Shown: positions 41,273-49,703 of the stretch, in pieces
Position numbering within the stretch: position 1 is the first letter of the stretch
Layout of the letters: each line of letters starts with the position of its first letter
Assembly: GCA_041394145.1 (NCBI GenBank)
Contig: JAWKIW010000016.1
Coordinates: 61,475-125,474, forward strand
Length of the DNA: 64,000 nt
From: JAWKIW01 sp041394145
GTDB lineage: Bacteria; Actinomycetota; Acidimicrobiia; Acidimicrobiales; Acidimicrobilacustridaceae
Direction: 5' to 3'
Position numbers and translations under genes: made by a program
Notes under the pieces: generated by a model
What the model saw: only the letters and a program-made list of their open reading frames with translations
Databases searched by the model: none
Told to the model about the DNA's origin: nothing

Positions 41273-42508
41273 TCACCGCAGCTCGAGCACCTCGTCGAGC
41301 CAGTCGTACATCCGCTGGTGCAGCAGCGACCGGGCGGTGCCTTCGCAGTGGCCGCCCGCTCCCTCGGCGGCGGTGAAGGGGACGAGCACCTTGTGCTCGC
41401 TGCCGACGGCGTCGAGCAGTCGGGGTGCGCGCGCCGCGATCGGGTCGCCCTCGGCGCCGGTGAGCAGCGTCGGGCACGAGATGCGGTGGGCGACGTCGGA
41501 CACGGTCAGCTCGGCGAAGGCGGCGAGGGTGTCGAGCAGGGTCGTGGTGCCGTGCACGAGCGGGCCCCGCTGCAGGAACCGCCACCGCAGGGCCGGGGGC
41601 GCGTCCGGGCTCTCGAGGAACGCCTGCATCGGCTCGAGCGCCGACGGATCGATGTCGGGGAACGCCGCCTTCTGTGCGTCGTCGAGGGGCAGGTTGGCCA
41701 GCAGCGCGTCCCGCTGGTCCCACTGCCCGGGGTCGGCGACCAGCGCGGCCAGGCGGGGCTCGAAGGCGGCGGCCCGCGGGGCGAGGAAGCCACCGAGGCT
41801 CCACCCGTGCAGCACGAGGCGGTCGGCGTCGACGGCCGGGTGGGCGGCGACGACGTCGAGGACCGGGGAGACGACGTGCTCCCAGTCGGGCCGCAGGTGC
41901 AGGCCCTGCTCGACGAGCGTCCGGCCCTGGCCCGGTCCGTCGAACAGCACGCAGTGGTAGCCGCGGCGGGTGGCGGCCACGGCGTGGGCCACGAACATCT
42001 CGCCGACGGTGGAGTCGTAGCCGTTGGTGCACACGAGGGTGGGCCGGGGCTCGGCACGGTCGTCGGCGCGCACCAGCAGCGCGGTCAGCGACGTGCCCTC
42101 GTAGGGCACGTCGAGGAGCTCGACGGGCGGGTCCCACTGGGCGGCCAGCTTGACCATCGCCCCCCACTCCCGGGCCGACGACGAGGCGAGGCGGTCGTCG
42201 ACGGTCGGCCCGAACACCGGCTGCCAGGCCGTGCGGTGGTAGGAGGTGGCGCGCAGGTAGGCCTCCCGGGCGCTGACCCGGTGGCCCGCAGCAGCGGCGC
42301 CGTCGCCGATCGCCTCCACCCGATCGGCCGTGGCGGTGAACTCGCGGTGCCAGGCGTCCACGCGCGCCGCCGCGTCGTCGCCGGCGGTGCCGAGGACCCG
42401 GTCGATGGTAGTGCGGATCTCGCCGAAGTCGGCGCCGCCGTACAGGGCGTGGAACAGGGTCCGGGACGCGAACCCGTCGAGCAGGTCGTCGTCGAGCAGC
42501 CAGGCCAT
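41273..42508 (-). CDS. Alpha/beta hydrolase, FrsA/DHP-hydrolase type
   Basis: 411 residues. A helical N-terminal cap (about 1-125: RVDAWHREFTATADRVEAIG, AYLRATSYHRTA) precedes the hydrolase domain: TLVCTNGYDSTVGEMF, GYHCVLFDGPGQGRTL, nucleophile elbow HGWSLGGFLAPRAA, PTLLTGAEGDPIA (acid) and AGGHCEG (His). This arrangement matches 2,6-dihydroxypseudooxynicotine hydrolase and other C-C bond hydrolases, as well as FrsA-like proteins. Substrate unknown. ATG 42508 has GAGGAGG upstream, and TAGCGT further up may be its -10 box. Confidence 0.85.
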   Translation of the reverse strand: MAWLLDDDLLDGFASRTLFHALYGGADFGEIRTTIDRVLGTAGDDAAARVDAWHREFTATADRVEAIGDGAAAAGHRVSAREAYLRATSYHRTAWQPVFGPTVDDRLASSSAREWGAMVKLAAQWDPPVELLDVPYEGTSLTALLVRADDRAEPRPTLVCTNGYDSTVGEMFVAHAVAATRRGYHCVLFDGPGQGRTLVEQGLHLRPDWEHVVSPVLDVVAAHPAVDADRLVLHGWSLGGFLAPRAAAFEPRLAALVADPGQWDQRDALLANLPLDDAQKAAFPDIDPSALEPMQAFLESPDAPPALRWRFLQRGPLVHGTTTLLDTLAAFAELTVSDVAHRISCPTLLTGAEGDPIAARAPRLLDAVGSEHKVLVPFTAAEGAGGHCEGTARSLLHQRMYDWLDEVLELR

Positions 42509-42669
42509 CGGTCCTCCTCGTCCGGGGGCTGGAGGGGAACGCTAGCCACGACCCTGGCGGCCCCACCCGAGCGCCGGACCTGGTCGGGCTTGCCGCCGCT
42601 GGCCCCGTAGTGCATTCTCTTGTTGAACTGACTCGCGACGTCGGCCGGTCCGACGACAAGGGGCGTGAC

Positions 42670-45002
42670 ATGACCGACACCACCGAGCAGGGCGCGGAGG
42701 TCTCCGGTGCATCGTCGCCGGCGTGGCGACCGACGGCGTGCATCCTGTGCTCGATCAACTGCGGCATCGAGGTGCAGGTGGACGGCCGCCGCCTGGCGCG
42801 CGTCCGCGGCGACAAGGCCCACCCCCTGTCGAAGGGCTACACCTGCCAGAAGGCGCTGCGCCTGGACCACTACCAGAACGGGCGCGATCGGCTGACGGCG
42901 CCGCTGCGGCGTCGTCCCGACGGCTCGTTCGAGGCGATCGACTGGGACACGGCCATCGCCGAGGTGGCCGACCGGCTGGCCGCGGTGCGCGACGAGCACG
43001 GCGGCGCGTCGATCCTGTACTACGGCGGTGGCGGGCAGGGGAACCACCTCGGTGGGGCCCACGGCGCGGCCACGAGGCGGGCGCTCGGCATCCGGTACAC
43101 GTCCAACGCCCTCGCCCAGGAGAAGACCGGCGAGTTCTGGGTCGACGGCCAGCTGTTCGGCCGCACCCGCTGCCACACCACCGGCGACTACGAGCACGCC
43201 CAAGTGGCGGTGTTCTGGGGCAAGAACCCGTGGCAGTCCCACGGCTTCCCACGGGCGCGCACCGTCCTCAAGGAGATCGCCCGCGACCCCGACCGCCACC
43301 TCGTGGTGGTCGACCCCCGCCGCACGGAGTCGGCCGAGCTGGCCGACGTGCACCTGCGCGTCCGACCCGGCGGCGACGCCTTCGCCCTCGCCGCCCTGCT
43401 CGGCGCCCTCGTGGAGGACGACCTCGTCGACCACGGCTTCCTCGACCGCCACGCCGTCGGCCTCGAGCCGGTGCTGGCCTCGCTCGCCGCCGTCGACGTG
43501 GCGGACTACGCCCGACGAGCAGGGGTGACCGAGGCCGAGATCCGCGACCTGGCCCGGCTGCTCGGCACGGCGTCGTCGGTGTCGATCTTCGAGGACCTGG
43601 GCATCCAGCAGGCACCGCACTCGACGCTGTGCTCGTACCTGGAGAAGCTGGTGGTGCTGCTCGTCGGCAGCTTCGGCGTCCCCGGCGGGATGAACCTGCA
43701 CTCCCGCTTCGCCAGCCTGGGCGGTGGTGGCGGTGGTGGTGGTGGTAGCGGTGGCGGCGGCAGCGGCGGTGGCGGCGGCAGCGGCGCCCAGCCGGCGACG
43801 CCGGTGACCGGGCACCCGCTGGTGGCCGGCTTCGTGCCCTGCAACGTGATCCCCGACGAGATCCTCACCGACCACCCGGACCGCTTCCGGGCGATGATCG
43901 TCGAGTCGGCCAACCCGGTGCACTCGCTGGCCGACTCGGTGCGCATGCGCGAGGCGCTCGACGCCCTCGACACCGTGGTCGTGATCGACGTGGCCCTCAC
44001 CGAGACGGCCCGTCACGCCGACTACGTGCTGCCCGCCGCCAGCCAGCTGGAGAAGTGGGAGGCGACCTTCTTCAACCTGGAGTTCCCCCGCAACGCCTTC
44101 CACCTGCGCCGGCCGGTGCTCGACCCGCTGCCGGGCACGTGGCCCGAAGCGGAGATCCACACCCGGCTCGTGCACGCCCTGGGGGCGGTCACCGACGACG
44201 ACCTCGCCCCCCTGCACGAGGCGGCGGCCCGGGGCCGGACCGAGTACTTCGACGCGCTGCTCGGGTTGGGGGCCACCCGTCCCGACCTGGCCGGGCTGGT
44301 GCCGGTGCTGCTGTACGAGACGCTCGGCCCCACCCTCGGTCCGGGCAACCAGGGGGCGGCGGTGGTGGCGGGACTGGCCCAGCTGTGCTTCCTGGAGGCG
44401 CCCGAGTCGGTGCGCCGTGCCGGCTTCGCCGACGGCCACGAGCTCTTCGACGCCATCCTGGCCTCGCCGTCGGGGGTCTTCTCCGTCGACGACCACGACG
44501 AGACGTGGCGTCGGGTCCTGCACCCCGACGGCAAGGTCCACCTGGCGGTGCCGTCGCTGCTCGCCGAGCTCGACGGGCTGTCGGCCGAGGACCCGAGCGT
44601 GCCCGACCCGGACTGGCCCTTCGTGCTGGCCGCGGGGAGCGGCGCGCCTTCACCGCCAACACCATCTACCGGGACCCGGCCTGGCGGAAGCAGGACGTCA
44701 CCGGCGCCCTGCACGTGCACCCCGACGACGCCGCCCGCCTCGGCCTGGTCGACGGCGGGCGGGCCCGGGTCGTGACCCGCCGGGGTGCGGCCGAGGTCGA
44801 CGTCGCGCTCGACGACGCCATGTTCCCCGGTCAGATCTCCCTACCGAACGGGCTCGGCCTGTCGTACCCGGCCGCCGACGGCGCCGAGGGCGTCACCGGG
44901 GTGGCGCCCAACGAGCTGACCTCGTCGGCCGACCGCGACCCCTTCGCCGGCACGCCGCACCACAAGCACGTGCGCGCCCGCCTCGAGGCGGTCGCGCCGT
45001 GA
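42670..45002 (+). CDS. Molybdopterin-dependent oxidoreductase (formate dehydrogenase/nitrate reductase superfamily), one frameshift
   Basis: About 777 residues after adding one G at GGGG 44634-44637 (PFVLAAGERRAFTANTIY). The N-terminal [4Fe-4S] motif is CILCSINCGIEVQ...KGYTCQKAL. Bis-MGD-binding segments include VFWGKNPWQSHG, VVVDPRRTESAELAD, VESANPVHSLADS and YVLPAASQLEKWE, and the C-terminal domain starts ALHVHPDDAARLGLVDG. A Gly/Ser run of about 20 residues (nt about 43720-43792) interrupts a variable loop. No Tat signal, so cytoplasmic. DUF6457 and HxlR genes follow on the same strand. Substrate not determined. Confidence 0.88.
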
Positions 45003-45118
45003 CGCGACGGCGGCGGCCACCGCGCCGCGGTGGGCGTGACGGCGCAGTCGGCGCCCACGGCGGACCCGGCTCGGCCGGTCGGCGCCGCCGGGCCGCGCCG
45101 CGATGGGAGGATGCGACC

Positions 45119-45367
45119 ATGAGCACCGACGACACCACCGGCGCGCGTCCCTCCGGGGTCGCGTGGGTCGAGACCTTCGCCGCCGCCCTCGGCGTCGACC
45201 CGCCCGACGAGCACACCGTGACCACCCTGCTCGACCTCGCCGGGGCGGCTGCCCACGCCTCCGAGCGCCTCGCCGCGCCCCTGGCCTGCTACCTCGTGGG
45301 GCGCGCCGGCGCCGATCCGGCCGCTGCGCTCGAGCTCGCCCGCGGCGTGACGCCCGACGAGGGGTAG
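45119..45367 (+). CDS. DUF6457 small protein
   Basis: 82 residues, a helical domain with WVETFAAALGVDPPDEHTV, LLDLAGAAAHASERLAAPL and ACYLVGRAGADPAAALE. The family is a small actinobacterial domain often found beside, or fused to, molybdenum-cofactor genes (MobA-type guanylyltransferase). This fits its place behind the molybdopterin oxidoreductase. ATG 45119 has GGGAGG upstream. Role in cofactor handling is inferred. Confidence 0.8.
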   Translation: MSTDDTTGARPSGVAWVETFAAALGVDPPDEHTVTTLLDLAGAAAHASERLAAPLACYLVGRAGADPAAALELARGVTPDEG

Positions 45368-45369
45368 CG

Positions 45370-45846
45370 GTGCGCCGCACCCGCTTCGACGACTGGCCGT
45401 GCCCGATCGCCCGGGTCACCGACCTGCTCGGCGACTGGTGGACGCCGCTGGTGCTGCGCCAGGCGTTCCAGGGCCAGCGCCGCTTCGACGACATCCAGGA
45501 GGCCCTCGGGATCCCGCGAGCGGTCCTGGCCCAGCGGCTGGCCCGCCTGGTCGACGAGGGGATCCTGGTCAGGGCGCCCTACGAGCAGCACCCGCCGCGC
45601 CACGAGTACCGCCTCACCGACAAGGGCCGAGCCCTGTGGGACGTGCTGGCGGCGATGTGGCGCTACGGCGACGACTGGCTCTTCGACGGCGGGGTCGACG
45701 GGGGCCCGGGTGGACCCAACCCGTTGCGGTTGGTCGACCGGGACTCGGGCCGGGAGGTCCGGCCGCTCGTCGTCGACGAGGCGACCGGTCGGCCCCTCGA
45801 CGTCCGGCGCCTGCGGGTCGAGCGCCGGTCGGCGGCGCCCGCGTGA
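45370..45846 (+). CDS. HxlR-family winged-helix transcription regulator
   Basis: 158 residues. HxlR signature: WPCPIARVTDLLGDWWTPLV, FQGQRRFDDIQEALGIPRAV, LAQRLARLVDEGILVRAPYE and EYRLTDKGRALWDVLAAMWR. The Cys in PCPIA is the residue that senses quinones or aldehydes in several HxlR proteins. The C-terminal extension (about 105-158) is GP-rich, then beta. GTG 45370 starts two bases after the DUF6457 stop, so they share a transcript. Confidence 0.9.
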   Translation: MRRTRFDDWPCPIARVTDLLGDWWTPLVLRQAFQGQRRFDDIQEALGIPRAVLAQRLARLVDEGILVRAPYEQHPPRHEYRLTDKGRALWDVLAAMWRYGDDWLFDGGVDGGPGGPNPLRLVDRDSGREVRPLVVDEATGRPLDVRRLRVERRSAAPA

Positions 45847-45960
45847 CCCGTTCCGCGCCGCGCCGTCGGTGGTGATGCCGGCCCCCCAGCCGGCGGCCGC
45901 ATACGATCGGCGCAGGAGCCCGGCCACCTCGGGTGGCCCACCCCGATCGGGAGGTCGGCG

Positions 45961-46410
45961 ATGTTCGCGGTCGAGATGTCGGAGTTCATCAGCGAGACGT
46001 GGCGGCTCATCTACTCCGCCACCGCCTACGCCGCCGCCGGCCTGGTGGTGCTCGTCCTCGGCGGCATCCTCGTCGACCTGCTGCTGCCCGGGAAGCTGCG
46101 CGCCCAGATCTGGGAGGAGAAGCACCTCAACGCCTCGGTGATGCTGTCGACCGCGCTGCTCGGCATCACCGCCATCATCGTGGCGTCCATCCGGGCCGCC
46201 TCCGACGACGTCGCGACCGGGGTGTTCGACACCCTCATCTTCGGTGGCCTGGGCTTCGTGCTGTTCGCCCTGACCTTCTGGGTGGTCGACGTGCTCACCC
46301 CGGGCAAGCTCGGCGACATCCTCGTCGACGAGGAGTTCCACCCGGCCGTCATCGTGAGCGGGACCGTCAACGTGGCGGTCGGGCTGATCATCGCCTTCGC
46401 CATCTACTGA
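45961..46410 (+). CDS. DUF350 membrane protein
   Basis: 149 residues with four hydrophobic helices in two repeats, each followed by LLPGKLRAQIWEEKHLNASV or LTPGKLGDILVDEEFHPAVI. The repeated TPGKL...NxxV pattern is the DUF350 (UPF0719) signature. Function unknown. ATG 45961 follows GGGAGG. TACGAT near 45902 is a possible -10 box. Confidence 0.85.
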   Translation: MFAVEMSEFISETWRLIYSATAYAAAGLVVLVLGGILVDLLLPGKLRAQIWEEKHLNASVMLSTALLGITAIIVASIRAASDDVATGVFDTLIFGGLGFVLFALTFWVVDVLTPGKLGDILVDEEFHPAVIVSGTVNVAVGLIIAFAIY

Positions 46411-46540
46411 CCGCCCCAGCTGGATGTGACGAAGGTCACCTAGCCGACCCGCGCGCCGGCGCCACCCGCTCCCACCTGCGGCGACGTCGCGCCACCGGTC
46501 GGGTCGGACGGCGCCCGGCACCGGGGATCCTCCCGGATGA

Positions 46541-46558
46541 CGATTGTTGCGGCTAGAT
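46541..46558 (+). promoter_or_regulatory. Possible promoter for the M23 peptidase gene
   Basis: TAGATT (46553-46558) is a fair -10 box in a locally AT-richer stretch (GACGATTGTTGCGGCTAGA), about 45 bp upstream of ATG 46601. Confidence 0.35.
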
Positions 46559-46600
46559 TGCGGAGCCGGGTCTTGTGTTGCGCTTCGATGACGGACCAGG

Positions 46601-48073
46601 ATGGTGCGGCGAGCGCGCGACGCGGGTGGAGGTGCTGTGGGCGCTGGGATCGAGGACCGAGGTGGACGACACCCCGTCACGGGGGCCGTGCCCGCAGGGC
46701 GCGGTGCTCGGCGGCGGTCGTGGCGTTGGCTGCTGGGCGGTCTGGGCCTGGCGGCCCTGCTGACCGGCGTCGTCCCCCATCCGGCCGAGGCCGCCCCCGA
46801 ACCGTCCGCGCCGGCTCCGGCCCCCGGCGAGGAGCGCGCCCGGCGCGACGACATCCGCCGCCGGCAGGCCGAGGTGGCGGCCCAGCTCGACGAGCTCAAC
46901 GCCAGCGACGACCAGCTCGAGTCGGCGCTCGGCTCGCTCGACGCCAACCTGCGGACCGAGCAGGCCCGAGCCGACGACGCCGCCCGCGCCGCCGAGGACG
47001 CCCAGGCGTGGGCCGACCGCGCCCAGGCCGAGGCCGACCACACCGCGCAGGAGGTCGACCGGCTGCGCGACGCGGTCCGGCGGCGAGCCGTCGACCTGTA
47101 CGTCGACCCCGCCGGGCAGACGAAGATGGCCGACGACCTGCTCGCCGGTGACGACCTCACCGAGACCGAGCGCCGCCGGGCGCTCGTGGCGGTGGCGACC
47201 GGTCACGACGCCGACACGATGGACCGCTACGGCGCCGCCAAGGCCACCCTCGACGAGCAGCGCCACACCGCCGACCAGGCCCGGGGCCAGGCCCAGACGC
47301 AGCGGCAGGAGGTCGAGGCGCGCGTCGAGGACCTGCGCACGGCCCGCCAGCAGCAGGCCGACCTGAAGGCCGCGCTCGATCGTCGCATCGCCTCCTACCA
47401 GGCCGAGACCAGCCAGCTGGCGGCCGAGGACGCCGCCCTCGGCGCCCTGATCCGCCAGCGCCAGGCCGAGGCCGCCGCCGCGGCGCAGGCCCAAGCGGCA
47501 CAAGCGGCCCAGGCGGCCCAGCAGGCCGCCGCCGCACCGTCGACGACGGCCGCCGCCGGTGGCCCGGGCACCTCGGCCGCGCCCGGCACCACCGGCCCGG
47601 CGGGCACCGCCGCGCCGGGCTCGAGCGCCCCGGCGGGCACCGCCGCGCCCGGCCCGGCCCCCACGACCGGTGCCCCGGCACCGGCCCCGCCTCCCACCAG
47701 CCGTCCCGGTCGGCTGATCTTCCCGACGTCGGGCACCGTGACCTCGGAGTACGGCATGCGCTGGGGCCGCCTGCACGCCGGCCTCGACATCTCGGCGCCG
47801 ATCGGCACCCCGATCGTCGCCGCCGCCGGGGGCACCGTGATCTTCGCCGGGTGGAACGGCGGCGGCTACGGCAACCTCGTCGTCATCGACCACGGCGGCG
47901 GCCTCTCCACCGCCTACGCCCACCAGAGCCGGGTCGCCGCCTCGGTGGGCCAGCGGGTGTCGGCCGGCCAGGTGATCGGCTACGTGGGCTCCACCGGCTC
48001 GTCCACCGGTCCGCACCTGCACTTCGAGACGCGCGAGAACGGCAACGCCGTCAACCCGCGTCGCTACCTCTGA
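46601..48073 (+). CDS. Secreted M23 murein peptidase with coiled-coil (EnvC/NlpD-like)
   Basis: 490 residues from ATG 46601; GTG 46688 is an alternative just before the signal sequence RRRSWRWLLGGLGLAALLTG. After cleavage near AEA-AP comes a long coiled coil (about 80-310; RRRQAEVAAQLDELNASDDQ, many Gln/Ala/Glu heptads), an Ala/Pro/Thr/Gly linker (about 315-370) and a LytM/M23 domain (about 375-485) with HAGLDISAPIGTP, GNLVVIDHGGGLSTAYAHQS and GPHLHFE. The zinc ligands H/D and HxH are all present, so it should be an active peptidoglycan endopeptidase at the division site or wall. Confidence 0.92.
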   Translation: MVRRARDAGGGAVGAGIEDRGGRHPVTGAVPAGRGARRRSWRWLLGGLGLAALLTGVVPHPAEAAPEPSAPAPAPGEERARRDDIRRRQAEVAAQLDELNASDDQLESALGSLDANLRTEQARADDAARAAEDAQAWADRAQAEADHTAQEVDRLRDAVRRRAVDLYVDPAGQTKMADDLLAGDDLTETERRRALVAVATGHDADTMDRYGAAKATLDEQRHTADQARGQAQTQRQEVEARVEDLRTARQQQADLKAALDRRIASYQAETSQLAAEDAALGALIRQRQAEAAAAAQAQAAQAAQAAQQAAAAPSTTAAAGGPGTSAAPGTTGPAGTAAPGSSAPAGTAAPGPAPTTGAPAPAPPPTSRPGRLIFPTSGTVTSEYGMRWGRLHAGLDISAPIGTPIVAAAGGTVIFAGWNGGGYGNLVVIDHGGGLSTAYAHQSRVAASVGQRVSAGQVIGYVGSTGSSTGPHLHFETRENGNAVNPRRYL

Positions 48074-48175
48074 GCCGGCCCGACGCCGGGCCCCGGTCGG
48101 CACACCGCCGATCGCCGACGTCACCCTGAGAGCGGAGCCGGACCCGTCGGCGGCCGCCCCGGCGCCCACGAGCAC

Positions 48176-48181
48176 TAGGGT
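48176..48181 (+). promoter_or_regulatory. Leaderless -10 box (TAGGGT)
   Basis: TAGGGT, eight bases, then GTG 48190, without a Shine-Dalgarno. Confidence 0.5.
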
Positions 48182-48189
48182 CCGCGCCC

Positions 48190-48885
48190 GTGCTCGACCG
48201 CGACCCCCTGGCCCCCACGCTGGCCAACCGGCTCCGCGGTGAGGCCTTCAAGGCGGGGGGCGGCCTGGTCCGGTGGGCGTGGGCCACGGCGCGCTCCTAC
48301 GGCGCCATCGGCCCGGAGTCGTGGCGGGCCCGGCGGTTCGGCTCCTTCGGCACCGGCAGCATCGTCGCCTTCCCCTACGAGGCCATCGTCAACGAGCAGG
48401 GCATCCACCTCGGTCGCGACACGGTGATCGCCGCCCGGGTCGTCCTGTCGGCCGGCTGGATGCCCGACCAGCCCGACCTGCCCGAGCGGTGCGTGGTCAT
48501 CGGCGACCGCTGCCTCATCGGACGCGGCTCGAGCGTGGTGGGCCACCGCTCGATCGAGATCGGCGACGACGTGTGGACCGGCCAGAACGTGCACATCACC
48601 GACATGAACCACGGCTACGAGCTGCTCGACCGGCCCATCTCCCGCCAGCACCAACCCGAGGCACCGGTGCGCGTCGGCGCCGGCAGCTGGCTGGGTCACA
48701 ACGTGGTCGTGCTGCCGGGCGCCTCGATCGGCCGCCACGTCGTGGTGGGGGCGGGGGCGGTCGTCACCGGTGAGCTGCCCGATCACTGCGTGGCGGTGGG
48801 GGTGCCGGCCCGGGTCGTGCGCCGCTACGAGCCGGGTGCGGGCTGGCGGCCCGTCGACCGGGTCGCCGGCGACGACGTGCGCTGA
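48190..48885 (+). CDS. Hexapeptide-repeat (left-handed beta-helix) acyltransferase
   Basis: 231 residues. After a helical start (about 1-45) the chain runs through hexapeptide coils: IHLGRDTVIAARVVLSAG, VVIGDRCLIGRGSSVVGHRS, IEIGDDVWTGQNVHITDMNH (catalytic-type His) and VRVGAGSWLGHNVVVLPGAS, ending VVVGAGAVVTGELPDHCVAVGVPARVV, typical of maltose/galactoside/WbbJ-like acetyltransferases. It transfers an acyl group to a sugar, probably a surface polysaccharide precursor. No other sugar-pathway gene is adjacent. Confidence 0.88.
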   Translation: MLDRDPLAPTLANRLRGEAFKAGGGLVRWAWATARSYGAIGPESWRARRFGSFGTGSIVAFPYEAIVNEQGIHLGRDTVIAARVVLSAGWMPDQPDLPERCVVIGDRCLIGRGSSVVGHRSIEIGDDVWTGQNVHITDMNHGYELLDRPISRQHQPEAPVRVGAGSWLGHNVVVLPGASIGRHVVVGAGAVVTGELPDHCVAVGVPARVVRRYEPGAGWRPVDRVAGDDVR

Positions 48886-48904
48886 CCCACGCCGTCGGGC
48901 GGGC

Positions 48905-49576
48905 TCAGGACGCGGCGGCGCCGACCACGGGCCCGGCCGTGCCCGAGCGCCGCTGGTGCACGTAGTGGCCGAGGATGATGATGCTCAAGAAGGCGGCGAA
49001 GGTGCACCACAGCGACGAGAAGTCGGCCGCCTTGAGCGCGGTGGCGAGCGACAGGGCGATGACGTTGCCCACACCGAAGACCTGGATGAACCGGTGCGAG
49101 GAGAGCATCGGCGTCAGGCAGGTCGCGGCGAGGTAGGGCACCGCCAGGTACCAGGCGGGCGAGAACGTGAGCTGGTAGTCGAGGTTCGAGTCGACCACCT
49201 GGACCTGGATGCCCGGCTGGAGGACCTCGAAGAGCATCAACAGGGTGAGCAGGCCGCCCGTGGCGAGCAACGGGACCATCCAGCGCCGCCGCACGGGGTT
49301 CTCCTCCCACAGCCACACCGCCCACGGGACCCACACCGGCAGCAGCGCCCAGGCGAACAGCACCCACAGGTGCACGGCCCACCCGGTGAGCACGGCGCCC
49401 GGACGGTCCTGCAGGTTGAGCCAGGTCAGGCCCTCGAGCGCCTGGTGGATGCCGAAGGCGAAGGGGAGCAGGGCGAGGGGCACCTCGCGGGGTCGCCGCA
49501 CCATCGTGAGCGTCGCCACGCCGCAGGCGCCGACGACGGCGGCGCCGGCGAAGGAGGCGGTGGCGTTGAAGCACAT
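48905..49576 (-). CDS. DUF6629 multi-pass membrane protein
   Basis: 223 residues with about seven hydrophobic helices. It starts MCFNATASFAGAAVVGACGV, the constant N-terminus of this family, and has ALLPFAFGIHQALEGLTWLN and LSSHRFIQVFGVGNVIALSL. Function unknown. The start at 49576 lacks a Shine-Dalgarno; CAGACT seven bases before it is a weak leaderless box. Confidence 0.75.
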   Translation of the reverse strand: MCFNATASFAGAAVVGACGVATLTMVRRPREVPLALLPFAFGIHQALEGLTWLNLQDRPGAVLTGWAVHLWVLFAWALLPVWVPWAVWLWEENPVRRRWMVPLLATGGLLTLLMLFEVLQPGIQVQVVDSNLDYQLTFSPAWYLAVPYLAATCLTPMLSSHRFIQVFGVGNVIALSLATALKAADFSSLWCTFAAFLSIIILGHYVHQRRSGTAGPVVGAAAS

Positions 49577-49703
49577 GGAGCCGAGTCTGGCACGGGTGCC
49601 GGCCGCGGCCGATCGGACGCGCGCCGTCGCGGCGGTGTCGGGCGCGCGCCGGCGGTGCCGCGGGTGCGGTGCCGCGGGTGCGTCGTGGCGGTGTCGGGCG
49701 TGC

